DNA of 64,000 bases, taken from contig NZ_CP018099.1 in assembly GCF_001886815.1 (NCBI RefSeq), positions 4,586,501 through 4,650,500 of the forward strand, written 5' to 3'. Below are positions 8,941-18,108 of this stretch, in pieces. The translations under genes and the position numbers were made by a program. Positions within the stretch are counted from its first letter, which is position 1; every line of letters begins with the position of its first letter. The notes under the pieces were generated by a model that saw only the letters and a program-made list of their open reading frames with translations, ran no database searches and was not told where the DNA came from. The stretch comes from Caldithrix abyssi DSM 13497 (GTDB lineage: Bacteria; Calditrichota; Calditrichia; Calditrichales; Calditrichaceae).

Positions 8941-10665
8941 ATGATAAAATCACTGTATATTAAAAATTTTGCGTTGGTAGAGGAACTTACCATTAATTTT
9001 TCTGATGGATTGAACATCCTGACCGGAGAAACCGGCGCCGGCAAAACGATTATCGTTACGGCCCTTGCTCAGCTTTGCGGTGAACGGAGCAGCGTTGATT
9101 TTGTGCGTAAGGGCGCGCCAAAAGCCATCCTTGAAGCAGAAATAGAAATCTCTGAAAATGACCGGTTAAAACAGGCTTTGCAGAATCTTGATATTGACGG
9201 ATGGGACGCCCCCGTGTTGATTTTGCGCAAGGAGATTACGGCTCGCGGCACGTCGCGCACCTTTATCAACGACACCCCAGTTCCATTAATCAGGCTGGGC
9301 GAGGTCAGTTCCTTACTGATCGATATTCACGGCCAGCACCAGCATCAGCGCTTGCTGCATCCCGAGCATCACATCGCTTATCTCGATGCTTTTGGTAAGC
9401 TGGAACAGAACGTGGCCCGGTTCAAAGATTTGTTGGCAGCTTATCGGATTAAAGTCAAAGAACGGGAAGCGCTGAAGGAACAACAGTTGAAAAGCACCCA
9501 GTTGCAGGATATGTACCGCTTTCAGATGGAAGAATTGACCAGAGCCGGGTTGCAGCCGGACGAATTGGATGAACTGTACGCCGAGCACAAAAAATTAAGC
9601 AATGTGGAAACTATCCATCAACTGGCCTCTGCGATTGCAGGTTTATTGTACGAAGGCGATGTAAACGCCGCCGGTTTGATCGTTGATTCAGAACACAAGC
9701 TGGATCAATTGTGCGAGTTTGACGGGCAATTTCATGAGTTTAAAGAGAGTTTACTGAACGCCCGAATTGCCGTGGAAGAATTGGGACGCCATCTTCAAGA
9801 ATATGTTGCCGGCCTCGAATTTGATCCGCATAGACTGGAGCAGATTCAGGAAAGAATCAATCACCTGGAGTTCCTGTTAAAAAAATACCAGAAAATTTCC
9901 ATTCAGGAATTAATCGATTATCTGGAAGAAATAAAAACCTTTACGGCCGACATCGATCAATTTGATGAAAAGATTCGGCAAATCGATGAACAGATAAACG
10001 AACTAAAACAAAAAATAGAGGAGCAGGGCGCATCGCTTTCCGAAAAGCGCAAAGAGATTGCCAGAACGTTCGAACAACAAATCAGCGATCTGCTGCATAA
10101 ACTGGGAATGCCTAATGCGCAGTTCAGGATTAAATTCGAAGTCAATGCCGCGCCAGAAGGCCCCTTTTCATTTGCCGGCGAAACGGTACTGGCCAATGAA
10201 CGGGGCTTTGACCGGGTTCTGTTCGAATTCACCTCTAACGCCGGGGAAGACTTTAAACCGCTGCACAAAGTAGCATCAGGAGGCGAAATTTCGCGCATCA
10301 TGTTAAGCTTAAAGTCCATTCTGGCCGAAATCGATGATGTGCCGATCATGATCTTTGATGAAATCGATAGCGGGATTTCCGGAAAAGTAGCTCAAATTGT
10401 CGGATTACGGATGTCGGAGTTAAGTAAAACGCATCAAATTTTATGCGTTACCCACCTGCCTCAAATAGCCGCATTTGCCAGCACACACTTTAAAGTTGCA
10501 AAAATTATTGAAGATAATCGCACTTTAGTCGATATTAAGCTATTGAACGATGAAGAGCGAATCACGGAAGTGGCCGCTTTGCTCGGCGGACAGAAAATAG
10601 CGGAACAGACACTGGAAAATGCACGCCATCTGATTTTAGAAGCGGAAAATCTAAAAAACGAATAA
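8941..10665 (+). CDS. recN: DNA repair protein RecN
   Basis: 574 residues, full length. SMC-like ATPase that acts on DNA double-strand breaks together with RecA. Walker A GETGAGKT at 29-36; a long coiled-coil region occupies about 160-380; the ABC signature KVASGGEISRIMLSLK and Walker B PIMIFDEIDSGISG lie in the C-terminal half; VTHLPQIAAFA follows with the switch histidine. The ATG lies 2 bp after the upstream propeller gene stop, so translation may be coupled. Expressed with the unknown gene downstream. Confidence 0.95.
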   Translation: MIKSLYIKNFALVEELTINFSDGLNILTGETGAGKTIIVTALAQLCGERSSVDFVRKGAPKAILEAEIEISENDRLKQALQNLDIDGWDAPVLILRKEITARGTSRTFINDTPVPLIRLGEVSSLLIDIHGQHQHQRLLHPEHHIAYLDAFGKLEQNVARFKDLLAAYRIKVKEREALKEQQLKSTQLQDMYRFQMEELTRAGLQPDELDELYAEHKKLSNVETIHQLASAIAGLLYEGDVNAAGLIVDSEHKLDQLCEFDGQFHEFKESLLNARIAVEELGRHLQEYVAGLEFDPHRLEQIQERINHLEFLLKKYQKISIQELIDYLEEIKTFTADIDQFDEKIRQIDEQINELKQKIEEQGASLSEKRKEIARTFEQQISDLLHKLGMPNAQFRIKFEVNAAPEGPFSFAGETVLANERGFDRVLFEFTSNAGEDFKPLHKVASGGEISRIMLSLKSILAEIDDVPIMIFDEIDSGISGKVAQIVGLRMSELSKTHQILCVTHLPQIAAFASTHFKVAKIIEDNRTLVDIKLLNDEERITEVAALLGGQKIAEQTLENARHLILEAENLKNE

Positions 10666-10741
10666 TTTCGTACGATAAATATTGCAAAATCCCAGACTTA
10701 TCTTTAATTTAAAGAAGTGCCTAAATTTACAGGAGGCTAAA

Positions 10742-11401
10742 ATGGGTAAGGGTGAACGTTTTTTTTCAAAAAATTTGATTTTTGAACAGGGCCGTCAAAG
10801 GTATTTCCTTGGTTTGTTCAAAAGGAAAAAAAAGGTCGAGCTACGCCCCGGCGCTTTGCCTCCTGAAAAAGTAAAAGAAATTGTCAAAAAAATCGGTAAA
10901 AACAAAAAGGTTAACATCCGGCGCGTTGAATATGACGGAACCCCGGAAGAAAAGCCGATTACAGTGCGTATTATCGATATTAAAGACGATTATTTTACCG
11001 GGAATGTTATCAATGTCGAACGCTCCATTAAGCAGGAGCTGGATGAAAAAGTGGTTTACATCAAAGGCGGCGGCGGCACCATTGATTTCTATTACGAAGA
11101 CGGCGACATTATGAGCATTGAAGAGGACGTGGATGAAGTCGTAATCGAACAACGGAATATCGGCGAACTGGTCGAGATTTTAGACGCCCTCGATATAAAC
11201 GAAGAAATTCTGATAAGCTATTACGACGAAGCCAAAGGCGGCGTCATTAACGGACGGGGCCGGCTGATCTCAAAAAATCTTGAAAATAATGATTTTGAAG
11301 TTGAATTTTCTGTTATTAATGAAATCGAATTGGACAGGCCCAAGGTCGTAAAATTAAATCTTGAAAAAGACAAAGTGCTGGACATCGAGGTGGTGTTTTG
11401 A
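10742..11401 (+). CDS. Conserved-looking protein of unknown function
   Basis: 219 residues from the ATG preceded by AGGAGG (10732-10737); an upstream in-frame ATG would put that site inside the gene. No signal peptide or membrane segment. A basic N-terminus (FKRKKKVELRPG) is followed by a lysine-rich stretch and then a very acidic, beta-rich part with GGGGTIDFYYEDGDIMSIEE and two similar segments near 80-125 and 150-219, each like a small barrel. It may bind nucleic acid or ribosomes, but no known motif supports this. Sits between recN and an Mrp ATPase. Confidence 0.6.
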   Translation: MGKGERFFSKNLIFEQGRQRYFLGLFKRKKKVELRPGALPPEKVKEIVKKIGKNKKVNIRRVEYDGTPEEKPITVRIIDIKDDYFTGNVINVERSIKQELDEKVVYIKGGGGTIDFYYEDGDIMSIEEDVDEVVIEQRNIGELVEILDALDINEEILISYYDEAKGGVINGRGRLISKNLENNDFEVEFSVINEIELDRPKVVKLNLEKDKVLDIEVVF

Positions 11402-11480
11402 TACATTGACGGTCCTTCTTTAATTGCCCACATTAAAAAACAACCTGTTATTTTTTTGGATTTCAGATATAAAAAATTGT

Positions 11481-11486
11481 TATATT
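11481..11486 (+). promoter_or_regulatory. Possible -10 element upstream of the Mrp gene
   Basis: TATATT in an AT-rich 150-bp gap, with TTGGAT about 19 bp upstream. Spacing is long, so this is only a candidate housekeeping promoter. Confidence 0.3.
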
Positions 11487-11551
11487 CCGCTTGCTAAAGA
11501 ATAAAAATAATAGAAAAAATGTTAAACATATAAAACAAAGGAGATGCTCGT

Positions 11552-12607
11552 ATGCCTTTAACCAAAGAACAGGTGATAGAGACCTTAAGGCAGGTTAATT
11601 ATCCCGGCTATAGCCGCGATATCGTATCGTTCGGATTAATCCAAAAATTAGACGTTTCTGATGAGATGATTCGCGTCCATCTGGTCGTCAGAAGCACGGA
11701 TAATAACGTTGCTCAAACCATAAAAAGAGATGTGGAAGCAAAGTTGAAAGAAGCCTATCCTGCCGCAAAGCATGAAGTGGTTTCTGAAATTCAGGAGCCG
11801 CCGCAGTTCAAAACAACGGCCAGCGAAACAGCCGGCAAGGAGAAGTTTTTAGCCGGCATTAAACACAAAGTTGCCGTGGCCAGCGGTAAGGGGGGCGTCG
11901 GAAAATCGACGGTTGCGGTGAACCTGGCGGTTGCCCTGGTTAAATTGGGTAAAAAAGTGGGATTGCTCGACGCAGATATTTACGGCCCCAGCATTCCCCT
12001 GATGCTCGGTGTGGACGAAAAGCCTTTATATGACGGAAAAAAGATCCAGACTATTGAAAAGTATGGCGTGCATTTAATGTCTTTAGGCTTTTTAATAGAT
12101 AACTCCGAGGCTGTTATCTGGCGCGGGGCTCTTGTGCATCGGGCGCTTCAACAGTTGATGAGCGATGTGGCCTGGCCCGAACTGGATATTATTTTATTCG
12201 ATATGCCTCCCGGTACGGGCGACGCTCAGCTTACGTTGTCCCAATCTGTGTCCCTTGACGGAGCGGTGATCGTTTCTACTCCGCAGGATGTGGCTCTAAT
12301 CGATGCCATTAAAGGCGTGCAGATGTTCAGGAAGGTTAATGTGCCAATCATGGGGATTATCGAGAATATGAGCTACTTTGTTTGCCCGCACTGCGGCGAA
12401 CGAACGGATATTTTTGACCATGGCGGGGTGGCAAAGGTTTGCGCTCAGCTCGAGACGGAGCTGTTAGGCGAGGTGCCCATTGACGCCCGGATCAGAGAAG
12501 GCGGCGATGGGGGCAAGCCGATTGTAGCCATGGATCCTGAAAGTCCGCAGTCAAAAGTATTTCTGGAAATTGCTCAAAAAATGTACGACAAGATCGAAAA
12601 TCAATAG
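11552..12607 (+). CDS. Mrp/ApbC-family iron-sulfur cluster carrier ATPase
   Basis: 351 residues, usual for this family. Cytosolic P-loop ATPase that binds and transfers Fe-S clusters to apoproteins. Residues 1-90 form a MIP18/DUF59 domain; the deviant Walker A VASGKGGVGKSTVAVNLA lies near 110-127; DADIYGPSIP and FDMPPGTGDAQLT are the switch and Walker B segments; the cluster-bridging CPHCGE motif is near residue 275. Start supported by AAAGGAGATG. Its transcript ends at a strong hairpin (12620-12655). Confidence 0.92.
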   Translation: MPLTKEQVIETLRQVNYPGYSRDIVSFGLIQKLDVSDEMIRVHLVVRSTDNNVAQTIKRDVEAKLKEAYPAAKHEVVSEIQEPPQFKTTASETAGKEKFLAGIKHKVAVASGKGGVGKSTVAVNLAVALVKLGKKVGLLDADIYGPSIPLMLGVDEKPLYDGKKIQTIEKYGVHLMSLGFLIDNSEAVIWRGALVHRALQQLMSDVAWPELDIILFDMPPGTGDAQLTLSQSVSLDGAVIVSTPQDVALIDAIKGVQMFRKVNVPIMGIIENMSYFVCPHCGERTDIFDHGGVAKVCAQLETELLGEVPIDARIREGGDGGKPIVAMDPESPQSKVFLEIAQKMYDKIENQ

Positions 12608-12619
12608 CAAAAAGGGGAA

Positions 12620-12660
12620 AAATTCCCTGCTTAATTTTGCAAAAGCAGGGAATTTATTCC
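12620..12660 (+). terminator. Strong hairpin after the Mrp gene
   Basis: AAATTCCCTGCTT (12620-12632) and AAGCAGGGAATTT (12643-12655) are perfect 13-bp complements around a 10-nt loop, followed by a short T-rich stretch, 12 bp after the stop codon. Confidence 0.75.
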
Positions 12661-12738
12661 TTTGTGCCTATTTCGCTGTTTTGCGCTTTAACAAATAACC
12701 TGTTGTAAAAAAAGTGATTAAAGCAAATGATTATTATT

Positions 12739-12754
12739 TGGCATTATATTTGTA
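12739..12754 (+). promoter_or_regulatory. Weak sigma-54-like promoter upstream of cas6
   Basis: TGGCATTATATTTGTA keeps the GG at -24 and the 10-bp spacing, but the -12 GC is GT. A start about 12 bp downstream would fall near 12764, upstream of the AGGGA ribosome-binding site and of the start codon chosen for cas6. Confidence 0.25.
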
Positions 12755-12794
12755 ATAATTAAAGCGAATGTTTAATCAAAAGGGACAATGGGCA

Positions 12795-13607
12795 ATGCGA
12801 ATCAAAGTGACCTTTAAAAATCCAAAGCGCAAAACAGTTTTACCGATTAACACCAACTATTATTTAGTAAAATTAATTAAGCATCTGACCTATGAATACC
12901 GACGCTATTTAACTTCATTATTGCCCGGCGAGAGGGCGAATAAAGATTTTGACGTTTATACGTTTTCGCAGTTAATTATTCCGGAACGCAAAATCGAAGA
13001 TTTCATGATCGGTATTCTTTCTCCAGAATTTCACTGGTATATTTCCTCTCCCTATTATCAGTTTCTGGGAATCCTGGCAAAAGAGTTCAGAACTCAAAAA
13101 AAAGTTAAAATTTATAATACCTTTTTTGAGGTAGAAGCCGTGCGTTTTGTTCCGGTCCCCGAATTTTCTGATAGCGAGGTTCAATTCACCTGCCTTTCGC
13201 CAATGACCGTTCTTAAAAAAGAAGGAAACAACGGCCAAACGCGTAAAAAATATATTCTTCCAGATCAGGACGATTTTTATCAGGCTTTAGAAAAGGATTT
13301 AAAGTATAAATACAATGTAATTAATAAAAAACAACTTGATAAAATTGATTTTGATCTGGAGTTTGATCAGGAATACGTGAGGCGCAAAAATAATCGTATT
13401 ACCAAGGTCATAACGCTTGAAAGCGAATCTCGCGCTCAGGAACAGGTGCGCTGTGTCCTGGCGCCGTTTAAAATTAAGGCAAGCCCCGAAGTGCTGCAGA
13501 TGATTTATGACGCTGGTATTGGGCAAATGAATTCTATGGGCTTTGGAATGGTGGAAATTGTGAAAAAAAATGGACATAAAAAGTCAAATTTGAGGGCCTC
13601 GCACTAA
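12795..13607 (+). CDS. cas6: CRISPR-associated endoribonuclease Cas6 (orphan)
   Basis: 270 residues starting at the MRIKVTF methionine, which has AAAGGGA about 10 bp upstream and matches the usual Cas6 N-terminus; an ATG at 12768 lacks a good site. Cas6 proteins have two RAMP ferredoxin-like folds and cleave CRISPR transcripts within each repeat. The C-terminal glycine-rich loop GIGQMNSMGFGMVEI (about 241-255) is diagnostic. A histidine near the N-terminus (KLIKHLTYEYRR) could serve in catalysis. No other cas gene and no repeat-spacer array lies in the window, so it either serves arrays elsewhere or is a remnant with another role. Confidence 0.85.
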   Translation: MRIKVTFKNPKRKTVLPINTNYYLVKLIKHLTYEYRRYLTSLLPGERANKDFDVYTFSQLIIPERKIEDFMIGILSPEFHWYISSPYYQFLGILAKEFRTQKKVKIYNTFFEVEAVRFVPVPEFSDSEVQFTCLSPMTVLKKEGNNGQTRKKYILPDQDDFYQALEKDLKYKYNVINKKQLDKIDFDLEFDQEYVRRKNNRITKVITLESESRAQEQVRCVLAPFKIKASPEVLQMIYDAGIGQMNSMGFGMVEIVKKNGHKKSNLRASH

Positions 13608-13673
13608 TTAGTAATAATCCATCTTAGAGTATTTTTCATATTTTAAGGGTTTATTGCTTCTTTCCTTCCACTT

Positions 13674-13712
13674 AGGGCCATTGGTACTTTCCCACCGGGT
13701 ATCAATGGCCCT
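13674..13712 (+). repeat. Large hairpin downstream of cas6
   Basis: AGGGCCATTGGTAC (13674-13687) pairs with GTATCAATGGCCCT (13699-13712): 14 bp with one G-U pair, 11-nt loop. No T-run follows directly. It may be the terminator of cas6 or a stable structured RNA element. Confidence 0.6.
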
Positions 13713-13819
13713 GTGTATTTAAAGCTTTTAAAGTCTTTGCAAGGATTGTTTGCATGAAAATGTGCATTCATGTAAATTCCCTTTTACGGTATAAATTAAA
13801 TATTTAAAGGGATATCCAA

Positions 13820-16648
13820 ATGAAATTAAAAGGAATCTTTTTACTCCTGCTTTTAATCGGCCTCTCTCACGCTTCTGACTGGAGCTTTTTAAATGTCAAT
13901 CGAATTGGCGCAAAGCAATTTATCGAAAGGAACCCTGAAAACAACGGCAAAGATGTTGTCGTGATTATTCTGGACACCGGCGTGGATATGGGCGTTCCAG
14001 GATTGGATACCTTGCCGGATGGCGGCGTTAAGGTGATTGACGCACAAGATTTTTCCGGAGAGGGCGATGTGTTTTACGACGAAGCGGAATTCGGGCAAGA
14101 AAATAATGAAAAATTTTTACGCGCCCCCGATGGCTTGCGCCTGTTCAACTACGATCGCTTAGCCTTGCAGCCGTTGGACAGCATTTACTATATTGGCGTA
14201 CTGGATGAAGAAAGATTTAAAAACACCGTTATTCCGGATGTGAACAACAATGGCAAGCAGAACGATAAGTTCGGATTCGTTGTGCTTCAAAGCAAAGAAG
14301 GCTGGGTGACTTATATCGATCTGGATGGCGATGGCAACCTGGATGACGAACAACCTGTATGGAATTATAAAGAGAAACATCAGGCCTTGCAATTCCGGGG
14401 GCGGGATGAAAAGCTGAACAAAAACCTGGCCACCTTTGCCGTCAATATTTTTCCTGACGAACAGCGGATCAATTTTCATTATGACGGTTCCAGCCATGGC
14501 ACCCATGTGGCCGGCATAGCCGCGGGCTATCGTTTGAATGGCCAGAAAGGCTTAAACGGTATTGCGCCCGGCGCAAAAATCATCAGTCTAAAAATAGGCG
14601 ATTGTACCCTGGCTGGCGGCGCCACCACCACGGGCAGCATGTTAGACGCTTATGAATACGGCGTCGAATTTGCCAAAAATTATGACGGCCCGGTTGTTTT
14701 TAATATGAGCTTTGGGATTGGGTCGGAAATTGAAGGGCATGCTTCCATGGAAAGTATGCTGGATCGGTTGCTAATGGAAAATGAGAAGCTGCTGTTTTGT
14801 ATTAGCGCAGGAAACGAGGGCCCGGGAATCTCCTCGGTTGGGCTTCCCGCGGCGGCAAACTATGTTTTAAGTGTGGGCGCCCTGAATACCAGAGAATCGG
14901 CGCGCGATGTTTATGGCGCTAAATTAGACGCGGATAAAGTGTTTGTATTTAGCTCGCGCGGCGGCGAACTGAACAAACCGGATATCCTGACGCCGGGTAG
15001 CGCCAGCTCCACCGTCCCACCGTATTCCAATCGCGAAAACAAGTGGGGCACCAGTATGGCTTCGCCCCAGGCGGCAGGGGCCGTTGCTCTTTTGATGTCG
15101 GCAGCTTATCATGACGGACTGCCCATAATTGGCGCGCTTTTCAAAAAGGCCATTATTAATGCGGCCAGACCTCTAAAAGATTACACGATACTGGATCAGG
15201 GAGCCGGCGTTATCGATATCCCCGGCGCCTACAATTTCTACAAAAAATATGTAAAACGAGAAGAACAGAAAAATTACGTCTATTACAGGATCGAAACTCT
15301 AAACCCCATGGATGAAGATAATACGGCCAGAGCCGCATACTGGCGTTTAGGAAATTACCTGCCGGATAAACACCACAAACAGGTGTTCAGCATTTATCCG
15401 GAATTCAGGGAAGGTTGGACGGCGGATCAGCGCACTAATTTTTACCGCGCCTTTGATTTACGAGCCACGGAACCCTGGATTAAATTAAATCAAAAAAGCA
15501 CCTATATAAAAGGAGAAAAAGCGGCGCGTGTCGAGGTTTATTTCGATCAACGACAATTAAATAAACCAGGGTTGTACACCGGTAAAATTATTGCTTATCG
15601 CAAAGAATGGTCCAACAAGGCAATGAACAAAGAGTTTGAGCTATGGTGCACCTATGTGAACCCGCTGATCGCCAATGAACAAAATCATTATGCCTTAAAG
15701 TCGGAGCTGGTAAAAATCAAGCCCGGCAACGTACAACGCATCTTTTTTGATGTGCCGGTGCGCGCCACGGCAATGACCATTCAGCTTTTTACCGAAGGCA
15801 GTAAATACGCCAATATCAGGGCCTATCTTTTTGATCCGCAAGGCCGGGAGGTGGAGCAATACACACGTTTAAGCTCTGAATTCGAGTCGCAGGAAATCAT
15901 TCGTCTCAGCGGGGATGAATTGGAATACGGCATCTACGAATTGGACCTTTACGCCGACTTCAGAAGCGAAGAGCCTTCGTATTGCACTTATTTGATCAGC
16001 TTTGCCGGTCTTGAAGTTTCACCCAACCCAATCCGTTATTTAACCTTACGCAATGGAGAAGATGCGCGAGGACGTGTTTCGGTATTCAACTATTTCGACA
16101 GGCCGGTTTTGTGCCAGATTGACGGCGAAATTTCGGGTTGGAGTCAAACCAGTTACATCGACGATGAATCGGAGCTCTATCAAAAAGATTTTACAATCGG
16201 GCCTGAAGTTGAGAAAGTTGAATTTGAGATAGAGCTGCCGGCAGAGATTTTTAATTTGATGACCGATTTTGCGATTAATATTAAAAATTATGAAGGTAAA
16301 ACATTAAAAGCCGACGGACTTACTTATCGAAAGAAAAAAATAACCTTTGTCCCGCCGGCATCCGGCGACTATTACATGGAGTTAATTCCGGCTTTTGCCA
16401 GCACCATGGCCCAGAACTGGACAGCCACTTTAAAGGAATCGTATTATCTGTTCTCCCGCTTGAACATCAAAGGGAATAGAGAATATTTTTATCCCAGAGT
16501 GCAAAAAGAAACTTCTTTTTACGTGGATGGAAATCTTCCTGTGGCTCCGGATGGTTTTCGTTTATTCGGGCATTTAACGCTTACTTCATTAGATCGTTAC
16601 AAGTTTAAGGTTTTTGTGCCCATTATGTTAAACGCTTCACTCAGGTAG
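13820..16648 (+). CDS. Secreted S8 subtilisin-family peptidase, tripeptidyl-peptidase-II-like
   Basis: 942 residues. Signal peptide 1-18 (LKGIFLLLLLIGLSHA). Catalytic triad visible: D52 in ILDTGVD, H226 in SSHGTHVAG, S412 in GTSMASPQAAG; the oxyanion Asn is probably in FCISAGNEGPG. The long insert between Asp and His (about 170 residues) and the about 500-residue beta-rich region after the protease domain match the architecture of tripeptidyl peptidase II rather than classic subtilisin. There is no T9SS sorting domain, so it is likely periplasmic or released. The role is probably degradation of peptides exported or taken up from outside. Start supported by AAAGGGATATCC. Confidence 0.88.
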   Translation: MKLKGIFLLLLLIGLSHASDWSFLNVNRIGAKQFIERNPENNGKDVVVIILDTGVDMGVPGLDTLPDGGVKVIDAQDFSGEGDVFYDEAEFGQENNEKFLRAPDGLRLFNYDRLALQPLDSIYYIGVLDEERFKNTVIPDVNNNGKQNDKFGFVVLQSKEGWVTYIDLDGDGNLDDEQPVWNYKEKHQALQFRGRDEKLNKNLATFAVNIFPDEQRINFHYDGSSHGTHVAGIAAGYRLNGQKGLNGIAPGAKIISLKIGDCTLAGGATTTGSMLDAYEYGVEFAKNYDGPVVFNMSFGIGSEIEGHASMESMLDRLLMENEKLLFCISAGNEGPGISSVGLPAAANYVLSVGALNTRESARDVYGAKLDADKVFVFSSRGGELNKPDILTPGSASSTVPPYSNRENKWGTSMASPQAAGAVALLMSAAYHDGLPIIGALFKKAIINAARPLKDYTILDQGAGVIDIPGAYNFYKKYVKREEQKNYVYYRIETLNPMDEDNTARAAYWRLGNYLPDKHHKQVFSIYPEFREGWTADQRTNFYRAFDLRATEPWIKLNQKSTYIKGEKAARVEVYFDQRQLNKPGLYTGKIIAYRKEWSNKAMNKEFELWCTYVNPLIANEQNHYALKSELVKIKPGNVQRIFFDVPVRATAMTIQLFTEGSKYANIRAYLFDPQGREVEQYTRLSSEFESQEIIRLSGDELEYGIYELDLYADFRSEEPSYCTYLISFAGLEVSPNPIRYLTLRNGEDARGRVSVFNYFDRPVLCQIDGEISGWSQTSYIDDESELYQKDFTIGPEVEKVEFEIELPAEIFNLMTDFAINIKNYEGKTLKADGLTYRKKKITFVPPASGDYYMELIPAFASTMAQNWTATLKESYYLFSRLNIKGNREYFYPRVQKETSFYVDGNLPVAPDGFRLFGHLTLTSLDRYKFKVFVPIMLNASLR

Positions 16649-16664
16649 GAGTAGGTTGTTTTAA

Positions 16665-17357
16665 ATGGAGACCGTAATATTACTCAGCGCCGTTGCTGCG
16701 ATTTTGATGCTGGATAATTCGGCTGCATTTCAAGTGTTGCTGGCTCAACCGATTTTTTCAGGTCCCATCATAGGCTATATCGGGGGCAATGTTGAGCTGG
16801 GATACGAACTGGGCTTTTTGCTGCAATTGGTCTGGCTAAGCGATTTGCCTATAGGAGCGGCCATCATTCCTGAAGGAAATTTTGGCTCTATGGCCGCCAC
16901 GATTCTTGGCGTGTATCTGATCGGGCTTCATCCCCAATATTCCGAGTTTTTAGTCTTTTTGATGATCTGTTACGGAATTTTGGGCAGTTTCATCGGCGCT
17001 AAAGTGGTAAACTTAATCCGTAAAGGAAATGAGATCTATTTAAACAGCCTGCAGCAAAAGCTGGAGCAGGGCAAAATTATCCGCCTTGGAAGAGTGATCT
17101 TTTTCTCTTTGTTGTTTAACGCCGCTGTTGTATTTATATTTTTTGTAGCTATGACATTGATTTTCGCCAAATTATTTGGTCTGTTTCAAGGAGTCTTGAT
17201 TCCGGAATTAAATAGAATTGGCATGTACGCCCGCGTGGCGATACTGGGAACGGGAATTGGCCTTACAATAACGTTATTCAGTGAAAAGAGGTGGCGCCCG
17301 TTCTATGTGATCGGATTATTGTTTGGCGGAGGATGGGTTCTTTATGAAATCTTCTGA
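16665..17357 (+). CDS. PTS mannose/fructose/sorbose-family IIC membrane subunit
   Basis: 230 residues, mostly hydrophobic, with about six or seven membrane segments. The pattern GGNVELGYELGFLLQLVWLSDLPIGAAIIPEGNFGSMAAT... is characteristic of Man-family EIIC, which with IID forms the sugar channel of the inner membrane. The gene starts 16 bp after the subtilase stop with TAGGAGTAGG and overlaps the IID gene by 14 bp. No IIA or IIB subunit is encoded beside it, which is unusual because Man-type systems need both to phosphorylate the sugar. Confidence 0.88.
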   Translation: METVILLSAVAAILMLDNSAAFQVLLAQPIFSGPIIGYIGGNVELGYELGFLLQLVWLSDLPIGAAIIPEGNFGSMAATILGVYLIGLHPQYSEFLVFLMICYGILGSFIGAKVVNLIRKGNEIYLNSLQQKLEQGKIIRLGRVIFFSLLFNAAVVFIFFVAMTLIFAKLFGLFQGVLIPELNRIGMYARVAILGTGIGLTITLFSEKRWRPFYVIGLLFGGGWVLYEIF

Positions 17358-18108
17358 AACAAAATATGGATTAACTTTACCGGAAATACTGGGTATGCTC
17401 TGGCGTTCCTTTTTTATTCAATCCGTCTGGAACTTTAAGAGCATGGTTTCCGTTGGATTTTGTTTCGTACTTTCTCCAATCGGACAAAAAATTTGTAAAA
17501 ACAAAGAAGAATATGTAGCCTTTCTGAAACGGCATCTGGGCTTTTTTAACGCCCATCCTTATTTTGCATCTTATGCCATGGGGGCTATTGCCCGATTGGA
17601 ACAGCAAATGCACAATCAGGATACGGAGACAATTGAACGATTTAAGAATGCTCTAATCAGTCCGTTGGGGGCGATTGGGGATCGTTGTTGCTGGGCGGTG
17701 CTTCGGCCGGCAGCGCTGATTTTTGGTCTGGTGGGTCTGGCTTATTACGAGAGCCTGGATTTAAAATCTTTACATTTGCTCTTAACTTTTGTTTTATATA
17801 ATATACCGCATATCCATATAAGACTAAAAGGGATCATTGATGGATATCAGTCGGGGTTTGATATTTACAAAAAATTGAAAATTGAAAATTTTGAAAAATT
17901 ATTGAACTTTTTTAAGATTATTGGAATTATTGGATTGGGCATGTTGATAGCCTGGAATTTGAGAGAAGCTTTAACGCGCCACTGGTTAATGCTTTTATTG
18001 TTTGGCATAACCTTTACCGTTTCTCTCTGGTTAAAGATGAAGAGGCGAATGTTCTACACGCCGGTACTGATAAGTCTTGTTTTAGCAATTGTTTGTGGAG
18101 TATTATGA
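17344..18108 (+). CDS. PTS mannose/fructose/sorbose-family IID membrane subunit
   Basis: 254 residues from the ATG with GGCGGAGG 11 bp upstream; a TTG at 17323 would include that site. Membrane partner of IIC. Family signatures: SVWNFKSMVSVGF, RHLGFFNAHPYFASYAMGAI and ISPLGAIGDRCCWAVLRP in the N-terminal half, then several hydrophobic helices (about 190-250). It overlaps IIC upstream, and its stop shares the ATGA with the HPr start, so the block is translationally coupled. Confidence 0.88.
   Translation: MKSSETKYGLTLPEILGMLWRSFFIQSVWNFKSMVSVGFCFVLSPIGQKICKNKEEYVAFLKRHLGFFNAHPYFASYAMGAIARLEQQMHNQDTETIERFKNALISPLGAIGDRCCWAVLRPAALIFGLVGLAYYESLDLKSLHLLLTFVLYNIPHIHIRLKGIIDGYQSGFDIYKKLKIENFEKLLNFFKIIGIIGLGMLIAWNLREALTRHWLMLLLFGITFTVSLWLKMKRRMFYTPVLISLVLAIVCGVL

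Noticed and set aside
13608-13819. CRISPR array next to cas6
   Set aside because: Only one palindrome occurs and no second copy or regular spacing follows; a single hairpin is not an array.
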